64,000 nt of DNA from assembly GCF_013782625.1 (NCBI RefSeq), contig NZ_CP056199.1, positions 1,444,588 through 1,508,587 on the forward strand, read 5' to 3'. A program made the translations under genes and the position numbers. This document shows, one piece after another, positions 47,576 to 57,303 of this stretch; the first letter of the stretch is position 1; the number at the start of each line of letters is the position of its first letter. A model generated the notes under the pieces. The model saw nothing but the letters and a program-made list of their open reading frames with translations, was not told the origin of the DNA and searched no databases. The DNA is from Enterobacter sp. RHBSTW-00994. Its GTDB lineage: Bacteria; Pseudomonadota; Gammaproteobacteria; Enterobacterales; Enterobacteriaceae.

Positions 47576-48694
47576 ATGCATCGATCCTCGCTCATTTTCG
47601 TTCCTGCGTTATTTGTCCCCTTTTCCCTGCTTGCGGCTCCTGATGCGGTAAACGTTGAGGTGTTGCAAAACAAACTTGATCACCCCTGGTCGCTGGCGTT
47701 TTTGCCAGACAATAAAGGGCTGTTACTGACACTGAGGAACGGACAGCTTAAACACTGGCAGGCGGGGAAAGGGTTGTCTGATCCCATTGCGGGTGTTCCC
47801 AACGTTTGGGCAAGTGGTCAGGGAGGATTACTGGATGTGGTATTAGCCCCCAATTTCTCTGAGTCACGCCGGGTTTGGCTGAGCTATGCCGAAGTGGGAA
47901 ACGATGGAAAAGCCGGTACTGCGGTGGGTTATGGTCGGTTAAGTGATGATCTGACGCGCATTGAGGGCTTTCAGGTGGTATTCCGCCAGATGCCGAAACT
48001 CTCTACCGGTAACCATTTCGGCGGACGACTGGTGTTTGACGACAAAGGCTATCTGTTCATTGGCTTAGGAGAGAACAACCAGCGTCCAACGGCTCAGGAT
48101 CTGGATAAGTTACAGGGGAAAGTTGTGCGCCTTACCGAAGACGGCAACGTGCCGGCGGATAACCCCTTTGTGAAGACTTCTGGTGCGCGGCCTGAAATCT
48201 GGTCTTACGGTATTCGCAATCCGCAGGGAATGGCGATGAATCCCTGGAGCGATACGCTATGGCTCAATGAGCATGGCCCGCGTGGCGGAGATGAGATCAA
48301 TATTCCGGAAAAAGGCAAAAACTACGGCTGGCCGCTGGCAACACACGGAATTAATTACAGCGGGCTGAAAATCCCGGAGGCGAAGGGTGAGCATGTCGAA
48401 GGAACCGAGCCGCCGCTGTTTGTCTGGAAAGTGTCCCCTGCCGTGAGCGGCATGGCGTTCTATAACAGCAGTGTCTACCCGCAGTGGAAAAACAAACTCT
48501 TTGTCGGTACTCTGAAGGAGAAAGCGGTCATTGTCCTGAGCGTTGACGGTAATCGCGTGAGCGAAGATGGGCGCATTCTGGAAGACAGAGATAAGCGAAT
48601 TCGTGATGTGCGGGTTGGACCGGATGGTGCGCTGTATGTGTTGACTGATGAAACGGACGGGCAACTGTTAAGGGTAAGCCCGTCCGGGACGTGA
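47576..48694 (+). CDS. yliI: PQQ-dependent soluble aldose sugar dehydrogenase YliI (Asd)
   Basis: This 372-aa periplasmic six-bladed beta-propeller has a signal peptide (about residues 1-20, SLLAA-PDA). Stretches DHPWSLAFLPD, GNHFGGRLVFD, YGIRNPQGMAMNP and NEHGPRGGDEIN carry the PQQ and calcium ligands. It oxidises aldose sugars at the C1 position. ATG 47576 has AAGGAG upstream. Its stop abuts the convergent gstB stop. Confidence 0.94.
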   Translation: MHRSSLIFVPALFVPFSLLAAPDAVNVEVLQNKLDHPWSLAFLPDNKGLLLTLRNGQLKHWQAGKGLSDPIAGVPNVWASGQGGLLDVVLAPNFSESRRVWLSYAEVGNDGKAGTAVGYGRLSDDLTRIEGFQVVFRQMPKLSTGNHFGGRLVFDDKGYLFIGLGENNQRPTAQDLDKLQGKVVRLTEDGNVPADNPFVKTSGARPEIWSYGIRNPQGMAMNPWSDTLWLNEHGPRGGDEINIPEKGKNYGWPLATHGINYSGLKIPEAKGEHVEGTEPPLFVWKVSPAVSGMAFYNSSVYPQWKNKLFVGTLKEKAVIVLSVDGNRVSEDGRILEDRDKRIRDVRVGPDGALYVLTDETDGQLLRVSPSGT

Positions 48695-49321
48695 TCAGGT
48701 TACGGGGATCATCACGACGTTGCGATACGCCGGGCGCTCACTGAGTTGCTGGATCCAGCGTTCAAGATGCGGGCGCGGGGTCCACTTCAGACCCATATTG
48801 GTCAGGTTCCAGACAAAGGGCGCTACGGCGATATCACCTACACCAAATTCCGTACCTGAGAACCACTTATGCTTAGACAGCTCGTCATCCATCATTGCGA
48901 ACAGCGTTTCACAGGCATCTTGTGCCGAGTGAATGGCGGGGTAGTCGCGTTCTGGCTCTGGCGTTCTGATTAGCCCCATCAAAATGACACGATGGGTGGG
49001 AGAGAGCGTCTGGTTTGCCCAGTCCATCCATTTTTCGCCCTGGGCGCGTTCCGCCGGGCTATCTACCCATAAGCGGCTTTGACCATACTGGGCGGCGAGA
49101 TAACGCACGATCGTATTGGACTCCCAAAGCGTTGCGCCGGTCTCTTCATCGCGCAGGAGCGGAACCAGCCCGTTGGGATTCATGGCCAGATAGTCGGCCT
49201 CTTTATTCACCCCAAACTGCAAACCAGCCATAACCTGTTTAAACGGTAAATCCAGCTCTTCCAGAGCCCAGAGGACTTTCTTAACGTTGGTCGAATTGTT
49301 CCTGCCCCACAGCGTAATCAT
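48695..49321 (-). CDS. gstB: Glutathione S-transferase GstB (YliJ)
   Basis: This 208-aa cytosolic GST has an N-terminal thioredoxin-like domain ([33 protein letters not shown] and [11 protein letters not shown] bind glutathione) and an all-helical C-domain. The E. coli enzyme acts on bromoacetate-like compounds. ATG 49321 follows GGGAG; the frame extends 26 codons upstream without support. Confidence 0.94.
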   Translation of the reverse strand: MITLWGRNNSTNVKKVLWALEELDLPFKQVMAGLQFGVNKEADYLAMNPNGLVPLLRDEETGATLWESNTIVRYLAAQYGQSRLWVDSPAERAQGEKWMDWANQTLSPTHRVILMGLIRTPEPERDYPAIHSAQDACETLFAMMDDELSKHKWFSGTEFGVGDIAVAPFVWNLTNMGLKWTPRPHLERWIQQLSERPAYRNVVMIPVT

Positions 49322-49578
49322 GTTAACTCCCAAAATAGTCAAACAACCTGAGATGTGAATCAGAGCCAGTGACTGGACATGGTGAGATAAACCTAACAAT
49401 TACGCAACAGAAGACAAAAAAATCGTTCTTATCAAAGCGTATCTGGATGTTATTGCATAAACTTTAAAAACTTTACCTGGTTTAGGTTTCTTTAAACGCA
49501 TTAGTACGATATTACTCATCGCTTCTTGCGACACGGTGATGTGACGTGACTTTTTGAATGGACACTCGGGTGGCATTT

Positions 49579-50784
49579 ATGACGCAGAAAATGACTTCTT
49601 TGCGCGGCCTGGCAGCAGGTTCCGCGCTCCTGTTTCTTTTCGCTCCTACACTCTACGCAGCTGAGCAGGCTGCACCAGAAGCGCCTCCTGTTGACGCGCG
49701 AGCCTGGATATTAATGGATTATGCCAGCGGTAAGGTGCTGGCAGAAGGGAACGCTGACGAACAACTTGACCCCGCCAGCCTGACTAAAATTATGACCAGC
49801 TATGTGGTTGGACAGGCATTAAAAGCGGGCAAGATAAAGCTGGAAGACCAGGTGACAATTGGTAAGGATGCATGGGCGACCGGCAACCCGGCGCTGCGTG
49901 GTTCTTCCGTGATGTTTCTGAAACCCGGCGATCAGGTTTCCGTTTCTGATTTGAATAAAGGGGTGATTATTCAGTCAGGAAACGATGCCTGTATTGCACT
50001 GGCGGATTATGTCGCAGGTAGCCAGGATTCCTTCATTGGCCTGATGAATGGCTATGCGCAAAAACTGGGATTGACCAACACCACCTTTAAAACGGTTCAC
50101 GGCCTGGATGCGCCAGGCCAGTTCAGTACCGCACGCGATATGGCGCTGTTAGGTAAGGCGCTGATCCACGACGTGCCGGACGAGTACGCTATCCACAAAG
50201 AGAAAGAGTTTACCTTCAACAAAATCCGCCAGCCGAACCGCAACCGTCTGCTGTGGAGCACTAACCTGAATGTCGATGGAATGAAGACCGGGACAACTGC
50301 AGGGGCGGGATATAACCTGGTCGCGTCAGCGACGCAGGGAGATATGCGTCTGGTCTCCGTTGTGCTGGGAACCAAAACCGACCGTATTCGCTTTAATGAA
50401 TCGGAAAAACTGCTGACCTGGGGTTTCCGTTTCTTTGAAACCGTAACCCCGATTAAGCCGGATGCTACCTTTGTTACCCAACGCGTTTGGTTTGGTGATA
50501 AAAGCGAAGTCAATCTGGGCGCCGGGGAAGGCGGTTCAGTCACGATCCCGCGGGGTCAGTTGAAAAATCTGAAAGCCAGTTACACCATAACGGACCCTCA
50601 ACTGACCGCACCGCTGAAAAAAGGCCAGGTCGTGGGGACGATCGATTTCCAGCTTAACGGCAAATCGATTGAACAACGTCCGCTGATGGTCATGGAAGCG
50701 GTAGAGGAAGGCGGTTTCTTCAGCCGGATGTGGGATTTTGTGATGATGAAATTCCACGGCTGGTTTGGCAGCTGGTTCTCATAG
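49579..50784 (+). CDS. dacC: D-alanyl-D-alanine carboxypeptidase DacC (PBP6)
   Basis: This 401-aa class C penicillin-binding protein trims pentapeptide side chains. It has a signal peptide (about 1-28, TLYAA), SLTK with Ser67, SGN (about 128) and KTG in MKTGTTAG. The C-terminal amphipathic helix ([22 protein letters not shown]) anchors it to the inner membrane. ATG 49579 ([10 protein letters not shown]) fits the E. coli start; the frame opens seven codons earlier. Confidence 0.95.
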   Translation: MTQKMTSLRGLAAGSALLFLFAPTLYAAEQAAPEAPPVDARAWILMDYASGKVLAEGNADEQLDPASLTKIMTSYVVGQALKAGKIKLEDQVTIGKDAWATGNPALRGSSVMFLKPGDQVSVSDLNKGVIIQSGNDACIALADYVAGSQDSFIGLMNGYAQKLGLTNTTFKTVHGLDAPGQFSTARDMALLGKALIHDVPDEYAIHKEKEFTFNKIRQPNRNRLLWSTNLNVDGMKTGTTAGAGYNLVASATQGDMRLVSVVLGTKTDRIRFNESEKLLTWGFRFFETVTPIKPDATFVTQRVWFGDKSEVNLGAGEGGSVTIPRGQLKNLKASYTITDPQLTAPLKKGQVVGTIDFQLNGKSIEQRPLMVMEAVEEGGFFSRMWDFVMMKFHGWFGSWFS

Positions 50785-50786
50785 GT

Positions 50787-50824
50787 AAAAGCAAAACGGC
50801 AACCCAGGTTGCCGTTTTGCTTTT
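50787..50824 (+). terminator. Bidirectional terminator between dacC and deoR
   Basis: AAAAGCAAAACGGCAAC and GTTGCCGTTTTGCTTTT are perfectly complementary (17 bp) with a CCAG loop. It serves both convergent genes. Confidence 0.95.
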
Positions 50825-50868
50825 CTGAACCTTCTTCCCGAGGGAAAGGAGACCAGGCCGCAATACCC

Positions 50869-51627
50869 TTAATACATCAACTTAATCTGCTGCGCTTTGG
50901 CGTGATCGACCAGGTCATCTTCCGGGCGGCAATCACTCACTATCGTATCAAAACGCGCCAGCTCGCCCATTCTCGCTGGACGTACCTTGCCAAACTTACT
51001 GTGATCAACCACCAGAACGTGGTATTGCGCCGCGTTGAGCGCCCAGTGTTTCACCGGCAGTTCTTCCAGGTTAAAGCAGGTTGCTCCCTGCCGTACACTC
51101 ACGCCTGCCGCAGAATAAAAGGCGATATCCGGGCACAAACTACTGAGTGTGTCCTGCAAATTAAGAGGTTTGAAAATGGCGTTACTGGCGTGGAACTCAC
51201 CGCCACAGAGGATCACCCGACACTCGGGTTTCTCCTGAAGCGCCAGGAAGGTGTTCAGCGAGTAGCAAACAGCGGTAAACGGCAAACTGCTGTCGATCGC
51301 CTCGATGATCCATGGGGTTGTTGTTCCGCAGTCAAAGAACAGCGTCTGATGAGGCTGCACCAGGGAAGCCGCCAGACGTGCCGCTTTGCGTTTTTCTTCT
51401 ACCAGACGCGTTTTTTGATCGCTTATCAGGTAGTGGCTGGCGCTGCGTGGCTCCAGAACGATATACCCGCCCAGCAGTACAACGGGGGCACTGTCGCTGT
51501 TCAGGTCGCGACGAATGGTCATCTCGGAGACACCGAGCAGGGAAGCAGCTTCTTTAAGATGCAGCTTATCACTGCGCTTCAGCGCCTGTAGCAGCTGAGC
51601 AATGCGGTCATCGCGTCGTGTTTCCAT
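50869..51627 (-). CDS. deoR: Deoxyribose operon repressor DeoR
   Basis: This 252-aa DeoR-family repressor has an N-terminal helix-turn-helix (LHLKEAASLLGVSEMTIRRDL) and a C-terminal phosphosugar-sensing domain (FFDCGTTTPWIIEAI, DHSKFGKVRPARM). It controls nucleoside catabolism (deoCABD) in response to deoxyribose-5-phosphate. Length and sequence match E. coli DeoR. Confidence 0.95.
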   Translation of the reverse strand: METRRDDRIAQLLQALKRSDKLHLKEAASLLGVSEMTIRRDLNSDSAPVVLLGGYIVLEPRSASHYLISDQKTRLVEEKRKAARLAASLVQPHQTLFFDCGTTTPWIIEAIDSSLPFTAVCYSLNTFLALQEKPECRVILCGGEFHASNAIFKPLNLQDTLSSLCPDIAFYSAAGVSVRQGATCFNLEELPVKHWALNAAQYHVLVVDHSKFGKVRPARMGELARFDTIVSDCRPEDDLVDHAKAQQIKLMY

Positions 51628-51649
51628 AGATCCTCAGGGTGGAAAAGTG

Positions 51650-51670
51650 AACCCCCGCAGGGCGGGGGTT
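51650..51670 (-). terminator. Terminator downstream of ybjG
   Basis: AACCCCCGC-AGG-GCGGGGGTT forms a 9-bp stem 24 bp after the ybjG stop on the reverse strand, followed by TCACTTTTCC. Confidence 0.75.
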
Positions 51671-51694
51671 CAAGTGTAACCTGTCGGGCCGGGA

Positions 51695-52303
51695 TTAGTC
51701 ACGTATCCAGCCTTTACGGATAGGGATCGCAAAGCAAACGCGATAAAGATGTGAGAGCCCACGGTAAAGCGCTTGACCAAAAAGGCTCCACAGGATCGCC
51801 GCACTGACACAGCCAATCAGCCCCACAAGGAAGCCGCCGATCATATCCAGCGGCCAGTGCACGCCCAGATAGACACGTGACCAGGCGATGGCGGCGGCGA
51901 TAACCATCAGTACCGAGCCCGACCAGAGTCGATGCCAGAACAGGAAGGCCAGTGCAAAGGTGAAGATTACCGTACCGTGGTCGCTCGGGAAGGAGTCATC
52001 TGGCGCATGGTGCAGGAAGGTATAGCCGACGTGATCGACGAAAGGGCGATCGTGAGGGAAGGCGTGTCCGAGAATAAAACTGACCAGAACGCTTACGCCC
52101 AGGGCCATCGCAACTTTAATGACCAGCTGGCGCTGGGCATTGACCTGCTTGCGCGGACCCCAAAGCCAGAGAATAGCAGCCAGTGCCGGTACAATGCTGA
52201 TGAGGTCTTTTGCCATAAAGGTCGCGACATCAATCATCCATTCCGGTGACGCGGGGGTGGCGTTAATCAGATAAAACAGTCCGTAATTCAGTTGCTCTAA
52301 CAT
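51695..52303 (-). CDS. ybjG: Undecaprenyl-diphosphatase YbjG (PAP2)
   Basis: This 202-aa inner-membrane protein has about five helices and the PAP2 signature in three parts: HDRPF, PSDHGT and SRVYLGVHWPLD (catalytic His residues). It releases phosphate from undecaprenyl diphosphate at the periplasmic face so the carrier can be reused for cell wall synthesis. ATG 52303 (MLEQLNYGLF) matches family starts. Seven bases separate it from the upstream PAP2 gene. Confidence 0.94.
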   Translation of the reverse strand: MLEQLNYGLFYLINATPASPEWMIDVATFMAKDLISIVPALAAILWLWGPRKQVNAQRQLVIKVAMALGVSVLVSFILGHAFPHDRPFVDHVGYTFLHHAPDDSFPSDHGTVIFTFALAFLFWHRLWSGSVLMVIAAAIAWSRVYLGVHWPLDMIGGFLVGLIGCVSAAILWSLFGQALYRGLSHLYRVCFAIPIRKGWIRD

Positions 52304-52310
52304 ATTGTTG

Positions 52311-53039
52311 TCACTCTTTAGCAAACCAGGCGGAAACAAGGCCATAGGCCACCACCTGAGAAAACCAGACCCACCACCCAGCCCACAGGTTGTGAGAGAA
52401 AAAATGCGCCCCGCGCATGACTTGCCCGAACCCCATCGCCAGGCCTAAAAAAATGCCCAATGCGACGAAGAACCAGGCCAGACGAGGACGTTCGCGCCAG
52501 AAGGCAAAAAACAACCCCATGACCATAAAGCCACTGGACGAATGGCCGCCAGGGAAGCAGCGTCCGGGACCGCTGTCAGCGGGTATTGCGCCAAACAGGG
52601 GATAAGAGATCGCCTTGCCGCCATACTCCACTAAATCCCAGGGACAACTGTGGTGGCTGATACTCTTCAGCACCCCAACAACCAGCGCCCCAAGCCCCAT
52701 CAACAGGGCGGCGGTAACCAGTCGAGCATTACGACGAAATGCACCGTAAAACAGGGCGACCGCCCCCAGGGCAATCGCGATATATTTAGCCAATCGATGG
52801 TTCAGCAGATCCAGCAGCGCGTTTTGCTGCAACGGAAACCCCCGCGTTGTAGCGTCATACCAAAAGCCGGTGATCCAGCGATCCACTGTTTCGTCACGAG
52901 AGAGCCAGGTAAACAGCACAGCAAGGACTATCAGCACGAAAAGTTGATAACCATAAAAGCGTATCGGCAAACGGTAAAGTTGTTTTGTCTTATTTGTCGG
53001 TAACTTAGATAATTCTGAACGGCTGGTGGTTTGTGCCAT
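52311..53039 (-). CDS. Second PAP2-family membrane phosphatase
   Basis: A 242-aa membrane protein with about six helices and PAP2 motifs KSISHHSCPWDL, PGGHSSSGF and MRGAHFFSHNLWAG. The topology and Cys-rich motif 1 region resemble LpxT-like or phosphatidylglycerophosphate-type phosphatases. It is not present here in K-12 but is transcribed just ahead of ybjG, so both probably act on lipid phosphates. Which lipid is unknown. Confidence 0.87.
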   Translation of the reverse strand: MAQTTSRSELSKLPTNKTKQLYRLPIRFYGYQLFVLIVLAVLFTWLSRDETVDRWITGFWYDATTRGFPLQQNALLDLLNHRLAKYIAIALGAVALFYGAFRRNARLVTAALLMGLGALVVGVLKSISHHSCPWDLVEYGGKAISYPLFGAIPADSGPGRCFPGGHSSSGFMVMGLFFAFWRERPRLAWFFVALGIFLGLAMGFGQVMRGAHFFSHNLWAGWWVWFSQVVAYGLVSAWFAKE

Positions 53040-53207
53040 AAATTGAGATCGGTGACGTGAAATAGGGCTATCATATTTCTGTCAACTTAAGGAAACCTTA
53101 AACAACGACGATAAGTGCTTTATTTCTGTTTTTTCCCGATTATTGACTATCTCAGACAGCGGCAATTCATTACACTCACCGCGATTTTTTCATCATAAAG
53201 AGACTTC

Positions 53208-54440
53208 ATGCTAAACCGTTCTTCTTCAGGTAGTCGTCTGGGGCGCCAGGCGTTACTTTTCCCTCTGTGTCTGGTGCTCTACGAATTTTCTACCTATATT
53301 GGCAACGATATGATTCAACCCGGAATGCTGGCTGTTGTTGAACAGTACAACGCCGGAATTGAGTGGGTTCCTACATCCATGACGGCCTACCTTGCGGGTG
53401 GGATGTTTTTACAGTGGCTGCTCGGGCCGTTGTCGGACCGCATTGGCCGTCGTCCCGTGATGCTGACGGGAGTGGTATGGTTTATCGTGACCTGCCTCGC
53501 CACGCTGTTGGCGCAAAACATCGAACAATTCACACTGCTGCGCTTCCTTCAAGGGGTGAGCCTGTGCTTCATCGGGGCGGTGGGGTATGCCGCCATTCAG
53601 GAATCCTTTGAAGAGGCGGTGTGCATCAAGATCACGGCGCTCATGGCCAATGTCGCGCTGATTGCGCCTCTGCTTGGGCCACTGGTGGGGGCCGCGTGGG
53701 TACACGTCGCGCCGTGGGAAGGGATGTTTATTCTCTTCACTCTTCTTGCGGCTATCTCCTTCTTTGGTTTGCATCGCGCCATGCCGGAAACCGCGACCCG
53801 TCTGGGCGAAAAGCTTTCGCTAAAAGAACTCGGCCGTGATTACAAAGAGGTGCTGAAAAATGTCCGCTTTGTGGCGGGGGCGCTGGCGACGGGGTTTGTC
53901 AGCCTGCCATTGCTGGCATGGATTGCCCAGTCTCCGGTCATCATTATCAGCGGCGAAAAGCTGAGCAGCTATGAATATGGCTTGCTGCAAGTCCCGATTT
54001 TTGGCGCGTTGATCATGGGCAACCTGGTGCTGGCGCGTCTGACGTCGCGGCGCACCGTGCGTTCGCTGATCATTATGGGCGGCTGGCCGATTGCGGCAGG
54101 GCTGATTGTCGCGGCGGTTGCCACGGTTGCATCGTCACATGCCTACCTGTGGATGACCGTGGGGCTGAGTATCTATGCCTTTGGTATCGGTCTTGCGAAC
54201 GCTGGTCTGGTACGTCTGACCCTCTTTGCCAGCGAGATGAGCAAAGGGACGGTGTCTGCTGCGATGGGAATGCTGCAAATGCTGATTTTTACCGTCGGCA
54301 TTGAGGTGAGCAAGCATGCCTATGCGTTTGGCGGTAACGGGCTTTTCAGCCTGTTTAATCTCGCCAACGGCGTGCTGTGGGTTGCCCTGATGGTGGTATT
54401 CCTGAAGGACAAACGCGTCGGGGCGGCGTTGCAGCCTTAA
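53208..54440 (+). CDS. mdfA: Multidrug efflux transporter MdfA (Cmr)
   Basis: This 410-aa MFS drug/proton antiporter has twelve helices. Glu26 and Asp34 in [16 protein letters not shown] are the known acidic substrate/proton residues; [14 protein letters not shown] is the loop 2-3 motif. It exports diverse cationic and neutral drugs, including chloramphenicol in E. coli. AGAGAC lies before the ATG. K-12 has ybjH next to it; here a REP-like palindrome follows. Confidence 0.95.
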   Translation: MLNRSSSGSRLGRQALLFPLCLVLYEFSTYIGNDMIQPGMLAVVEQYNAGIEWVPTSMTAYLAGGMFLQWLLGPLSDRIGRRPVMLTGVVWFIVTCLATLLAQNIEQFTLLRFLQGVSLCFIGAVGYAAIQESFEEAVCIKITALMANVALIAPLLGPLVGAAWVHVAPWEGMFILFTLLAAISFFGLHRAMPETATRLGEKLSLKELGRDYKEVLKNVRFVAGALATGFVSLPLLAWIAQSPVIIISGEKLSSYEYGLLQVPIFGALIMGNLVLARLTSRRTVRSLIIMGGWPIAAGLIVAAVATVASSHAYLWMTVGLSIYAFGIGLANAGLVRLTLFASEMSKGTVSAAMGMLQMLIFTVGIEVSKHAYAFGGNGLFSLFNLANGVLWVALMVVFLKDKRVGAALQP

Positions 54441-54450
54441 TCTGTTCGTT

Positions 54451-54471
54451 CCCTCTCCCACAGGGAGAGGG
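54451..54471. repeat. REP-like palindrome between mdfA and ybjI
   Basis: CCCTCTCCC-ACA-GGGAGAGGG is a perfect 9-bp stem followed by GGGGAAGGCATCA. It matches the 12264 and 32389 copies and separates convergent genes. Confidence 0.8.
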
Positions 54472-54495
54472 GGGAAGGCATCAAATCCGACAGCG

Positions 54496-55308
54496 TCAAT
54501 AAAACGGCGCTTCTTTGCTCAGTACTTTCTCTATCACATCCAGCACGCCTTCGAGATTGTTGTGCGGCGCTTCATAGCGCGCAACCGCTTTAATCTGCGT
54601 CCTGGCATTTGCCATCGCAAAGCTAAATCCGGCCTGGCGCAGCATTTCAACATCGTTGCCGCTGTCGCCAAAGGCCACCACTTCGCTGTCGTCAATGCCC
54701 CAGTGGTTTTGCAGAAGGCGCAACCCGTTGGCTTTGTGCACGCCCGGTATAATCAAATCAATATTGCCGTGACCGGTGGTGACGGGAACCATAATGTCGC
54801 CCAGCTCAGCATGGATCATAGTCTGGACGCGGGGGATTTCATCATCGGGCAGGTTTAGCCCAAATTTAAAGAAGATATCGTTAAGATTATCGAAATTATC
54901 GACCATTTCCAGACGGTGATAATACTGCGCCGCCATCGTTTTAAGTGCATCGTTGTATGACTTCAGGGTATAGGCACTGTTTTTACCGCAGGCGATCACT
55001 TCAACGCCCTGGAGTGAACAGAGAAACTGCGCGACGGTAGCAAACTGGGTTTTCGTCAGCTCGCCATTGAACACATCTTCTCCGGCATTGACCACCCAAC
55101 CGCCGTTTTCTGCCACAAAGGCGATCTCGTGGGCGATCTCCGGGAAAAACGAAATTAGCTGGTAGTACTGGTTGCCACTGGCGACCACGAAACGGATCCC
55201 CAGTTGCTTCATGCGCGTATATTGCGCCAGAAAACGCTCGCGGTTGTATGTCTTCGCATCGCTCAGAAACGTGCCATCCATGTCGACTGCAATCAGTTTA
55301 ACGCTCAT
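54496..55308 (-). CDS. ybjI: HAD-family phosphatase YbjI
   Basis: This 270-aa Cof-type HAD hydrolase has motif [10 protein letters not shown], motif II VVASGNQ and motif [12 protein letters not shown]. The E. coli protein favours FMN (5-amino-6-(5-phosphoribitylamino)uracil phosphatase activity has been reported). It is paralogous to YbiV in this window. Its first bases overlap the ybjJ stop by 11 bp, so ybjJ-ybjI are coupled. Confidence 0.93.
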   Translation of the reverse strand: MSVKLIAVDMDGTFLSDAKTYNRERFLAQYTRMKQLGIRFVVASGNQYYQLISFFPEIAHEIAFVAENGGWVVNAGEDVFNGELTKTQFATVAQFLCSLQGVEVIACGKNSAYTLKSYNDALKTMAAQYYHRLEMVDNFDNLNDIFFKFGLNLPDDEIPRVQTMIHAELGDIMVPVTTGHGNIDLIIPGVHKANGLRLLQNHWGIDDSEVVAFGDSGNDVEMLRQAGFSFAMANARTQIKAVARYEAPHNNLEGVLDVIEKVLSKEAPFY

Positions 55309-56512
55309 ATCCCTTCTCCAGTGTCGGTTGTTCTGCTGTCGGCTTTGCTACCGCACGCGCGACCAGCGCCGCAATAATTACTAATCCCAATACCACCAGC
55401 ATGGCACTGCGCAATCCATAATGTTCACCCAGGAAGCCGAGCAGTGGCGGTCCCACCAGAAAGGCAAGATAGCCAGTGGTGGCGACCACGCTGACGCGCG
55501 TTGGCGCATCCGGGCCAGTGTCGCTGGCGGCAGAGATGGTCAGCGGGAAGCCGAGTGACGCACCAAGCCCCCACAAAATGACCGAAACGCCGGCAATCCA
55601 GTCGACATCGACGAAGATGATCATCGCAATGCCTAGCCCACCCAGCAGCGCACTGGCGCGAACCACCGCCACCCGGCTGTAGCGATCGATAAACCAGCCC
55701 CCGGTAAACCGCCCGACGGTCATACCCAGCGTAAACCCGGCGTAGATCAGCGAGCCGGAGGTTGGGCTAAATCCGTGTCCGTCTACCATCAACAAGGGGA
55801 GCCAGTCATTGGCTGAACCTTCAGCAAAGGCCATGGCCAGCACCACTACACCAATCAGCATCAGTTGCATATCACGGTAAAACGGTAAACCTTTCTCCGC
55901 TGATTTCTGTTCATCAGCCGAGTTTTTGCCCGTGCCGTCTGGGATGGCTTTGATCCCGGTCAGTACGGGAATAATACAGACCAGCGCCGCCAGTAAAATA
56001 TGCAGATTCGCGGCGATACCAAACGCGGTCAGTGCCATCCCAACGCCCGCGCCAGCCAGTGTGCCGAGGCTGTAAAAGCCGTGCATCATCGGCAAAACTG
56101 TTTTGTTCATTTCGCGTTCTACCGCAGCACCTTCAACGTTGATGGCAACCTCGGCTGCACCAAAGCTTCCACCAAAGACCGTCAGCCCCAGGGCAAACAG
56201 AAGCGGGGAGGCGAACCACAGCGCTACGCTTAATACCATCATCCCGAACACTGCGCAGCACATGGTGGTACGGATCACAGCCCGTGTGCCAAAGCGTTTT
56301 ACCAGCCACGCGGAGCAGAGAATTCCGCTCATCGAGCCTATTGACAGACCAAACAGCACAATCCCCATTTCCGCGGTAGATACGGACAAAATATCGCGGA
56401 TGGCCGGTGTACGGGTTGCCCATGAAGCCATTAATAGCCCGGGGATAAAGAAGAACATAAACAGCGCCCACATGCGCAGCTGCAGGGCTTTACGGGGAGA
56501 GGTCAAGGTCAT
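55298..56512 (-). CDS. ybjJ: MFS transporter YbjJ
   Basis: This 404-aa protein has twelve predicted helices and matches E. coli YbjJ throughout ([44 protein letters not shown]). Its substrate is unknown. It is divergent from the TetR-type gene rcdA, with a palindromic operator candidate in the 81-bp gap, so repression by RcdA is likely. Confidence 0.93.
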   Translation of the reverse strand: MTLTSPRKALQLRMWALFMFFFIPGLLMASWATRTPAIRDILSVSTAEMGIVLFGLSIGSMSGILCSAWLVKRFGTRAVIRTTMCCAVFGMMVLSVALWFASPLLFALGLTVFGGSFGAAEVAINVEGAAVEREMNKTVLPMMHGFYSLGTLAGAGVGMALTAFGIAANLHILLAALVCIIPVLTGIKAIPDGTGKNSADEQKSAEKGLPFYRDMQLMLIGVVVLAMAFAEGSANDWLPLLMVDGHGFSPTSGSLIYAGFTLGMTVGRFTGGWFIDRYSRVAVVRASALLGGLGIAMIIFVDVDWIAGVSVILWGLGASLGFPLTISAASDTGPDAPTRVSVVATTGYLAFLVGPPLLGFLGEHYGLRSAMLVVLGLVIIAALVARAVAKPTAEQPTLEKGYER

Positions 56513-56560
56513 TGGGGTAGCACCAGAAGTACAACAATAGCGACAACACTAACAAGTTTG

Positions 56561-56574
56561 TGTACATTTGTACA
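56561..56574. promoter_or_regulatory. Palindromic operator candidate between ybjJ and rcdA
   Basis: TGTACATTTGTACA: two TGTACA half-sites, each itself palindromic, two bases apart. It lies 20 bp before rcdA and 49 bp before ybjJ, a typical place for a TetR-family site. Confidence 0.6.
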
Positions 56575-56593
56575 TAAATGAGGTGAGGAATTT

Positions 56594-57187
56594 ATGAGCA
56601 GAGCACCGAACGATCCTAAGCGCAGGGAAAAAATCCTGCAGGCCACGCTGGATACTATTGCCGAACATGGCATCCAGGCCGTTACCCACCGTAAAATTGC
56701 CAGCTGTGCAGGTGTCCCGCTGGGGTCGATGACCTACTATTTTTCAGGTATGGAGTCGCTGATTGAAGAAGCTTTCACGTGGTTCACTCAGGAAATGTCC
56801 CGGCAATACCGTGACTTCTTTGCCGGTGTCACTGGCCCGGAAATGGCGTGCGAGTCCATCACGACACTGATCCACAGCTCGGAAGTTACCACGCCACACA
56901 ATATGGAGCTGATGTACCAGCTCTATGCCTTTATGAACCGCAGTGCGGCGTTGAAAATGGTAATGCAGGACTGGATGAAGATGAGCCAGACAACGTTAGA
57001 GCAGTGGTTTGACCCTGTCACTGCTCGTGCGCTGGATGCGTTTATTGAAGGCATGACATTGCACTTTGTGACCGACAGACAGCCGTTGTCGCGGGATGAG
57101 ATCCGGGCGATGGTGGGCAGAATTGCGGGGGAAGGAATTTCAGGCAACAAAAAACCCATCAACCTTGAACCAAAACGGCGGGGTTGA
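56594..57187 (+). CDS. rcdA: TetR-family regulator RcdA (YbjK)
   Basis: This 197-aa protein has an N-terminal helix-turn-helix ([26 protein letters not shown]) and a ligand domain ([38 protein letters not shown]). E. coli RcdA controls csgD and stress genes. The K-12 protein is 178 aa; here the frame runs on for about 19 residues ending [12 protein letters not shown], and this tail is read antisense through the rybB terminator. Confidence 0.92.
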   Translation: MSRAPNDPKRREKILQATLDTIAEHGIQAVTHRKIASCAGVPLGSMTYYFSGMESLIEEAFTWFTQEMSRQYRDFFAGVTGPEMACESITTLIHSSEVTTPHNMELMYQLYAFMNRSAALKMVMQDWMKMSQTTLEQWFDPVTARALDAFIEGMTLHFVTDRQPLSRDEIRAMVGRIAGEGISGNKKPINLEPKRRG

Positions 57188-57227
57188 TGGGCTCCACAAA
57201 TTGGGGACATCAAAGAAAAGCAGTGGC
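57148..57227 (-). ncRNA. rybB: RybB small regulatory RNA
   Basis: The reverse strand from 57227 begins GCCACTGCTTTTCTTTGATG, the conserved RybB 5' seed. It ends with the hairpin AACCTTGA/CCCATC region and a TTTTTTGTT tail, about 80 nt in all. RybB is Hfq-dependent and silences outer-membrane protein mRNAs under envelope stress. The last ~40 nt overlap the rcdA coding end on the other strand. Confidence 0.95.
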
Positions 57228-57232
57228 ACTAG

Positions 57233-57260
57233 TTATGACTGCCCTCTGAATAAAAAGTTC
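57233..57260 (-). promoter_or_regulatory. Sigma-E promoter of rybB
   Basis: On the reverse strand GAACTT (57260-57255) and TCATAA (57238-57233) are separated by 16 bp, the sigma-E spacing, and end five bases before the RybB start. Confidence 0.85.
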
Positions 57261-57303
57261 TGCGCATCGCAAAAATTTTTTCTGCAATGCGCAAACTTGA
57301 GAG

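Noticed and set aside
50869-51627. DeoR as the protein binding the shared 16-bp element
   Set aside because: The known DeoR box (TGTTAGAA-type) differs from TTTCATTCGAAAGTAA, so there is no reason to assign it.
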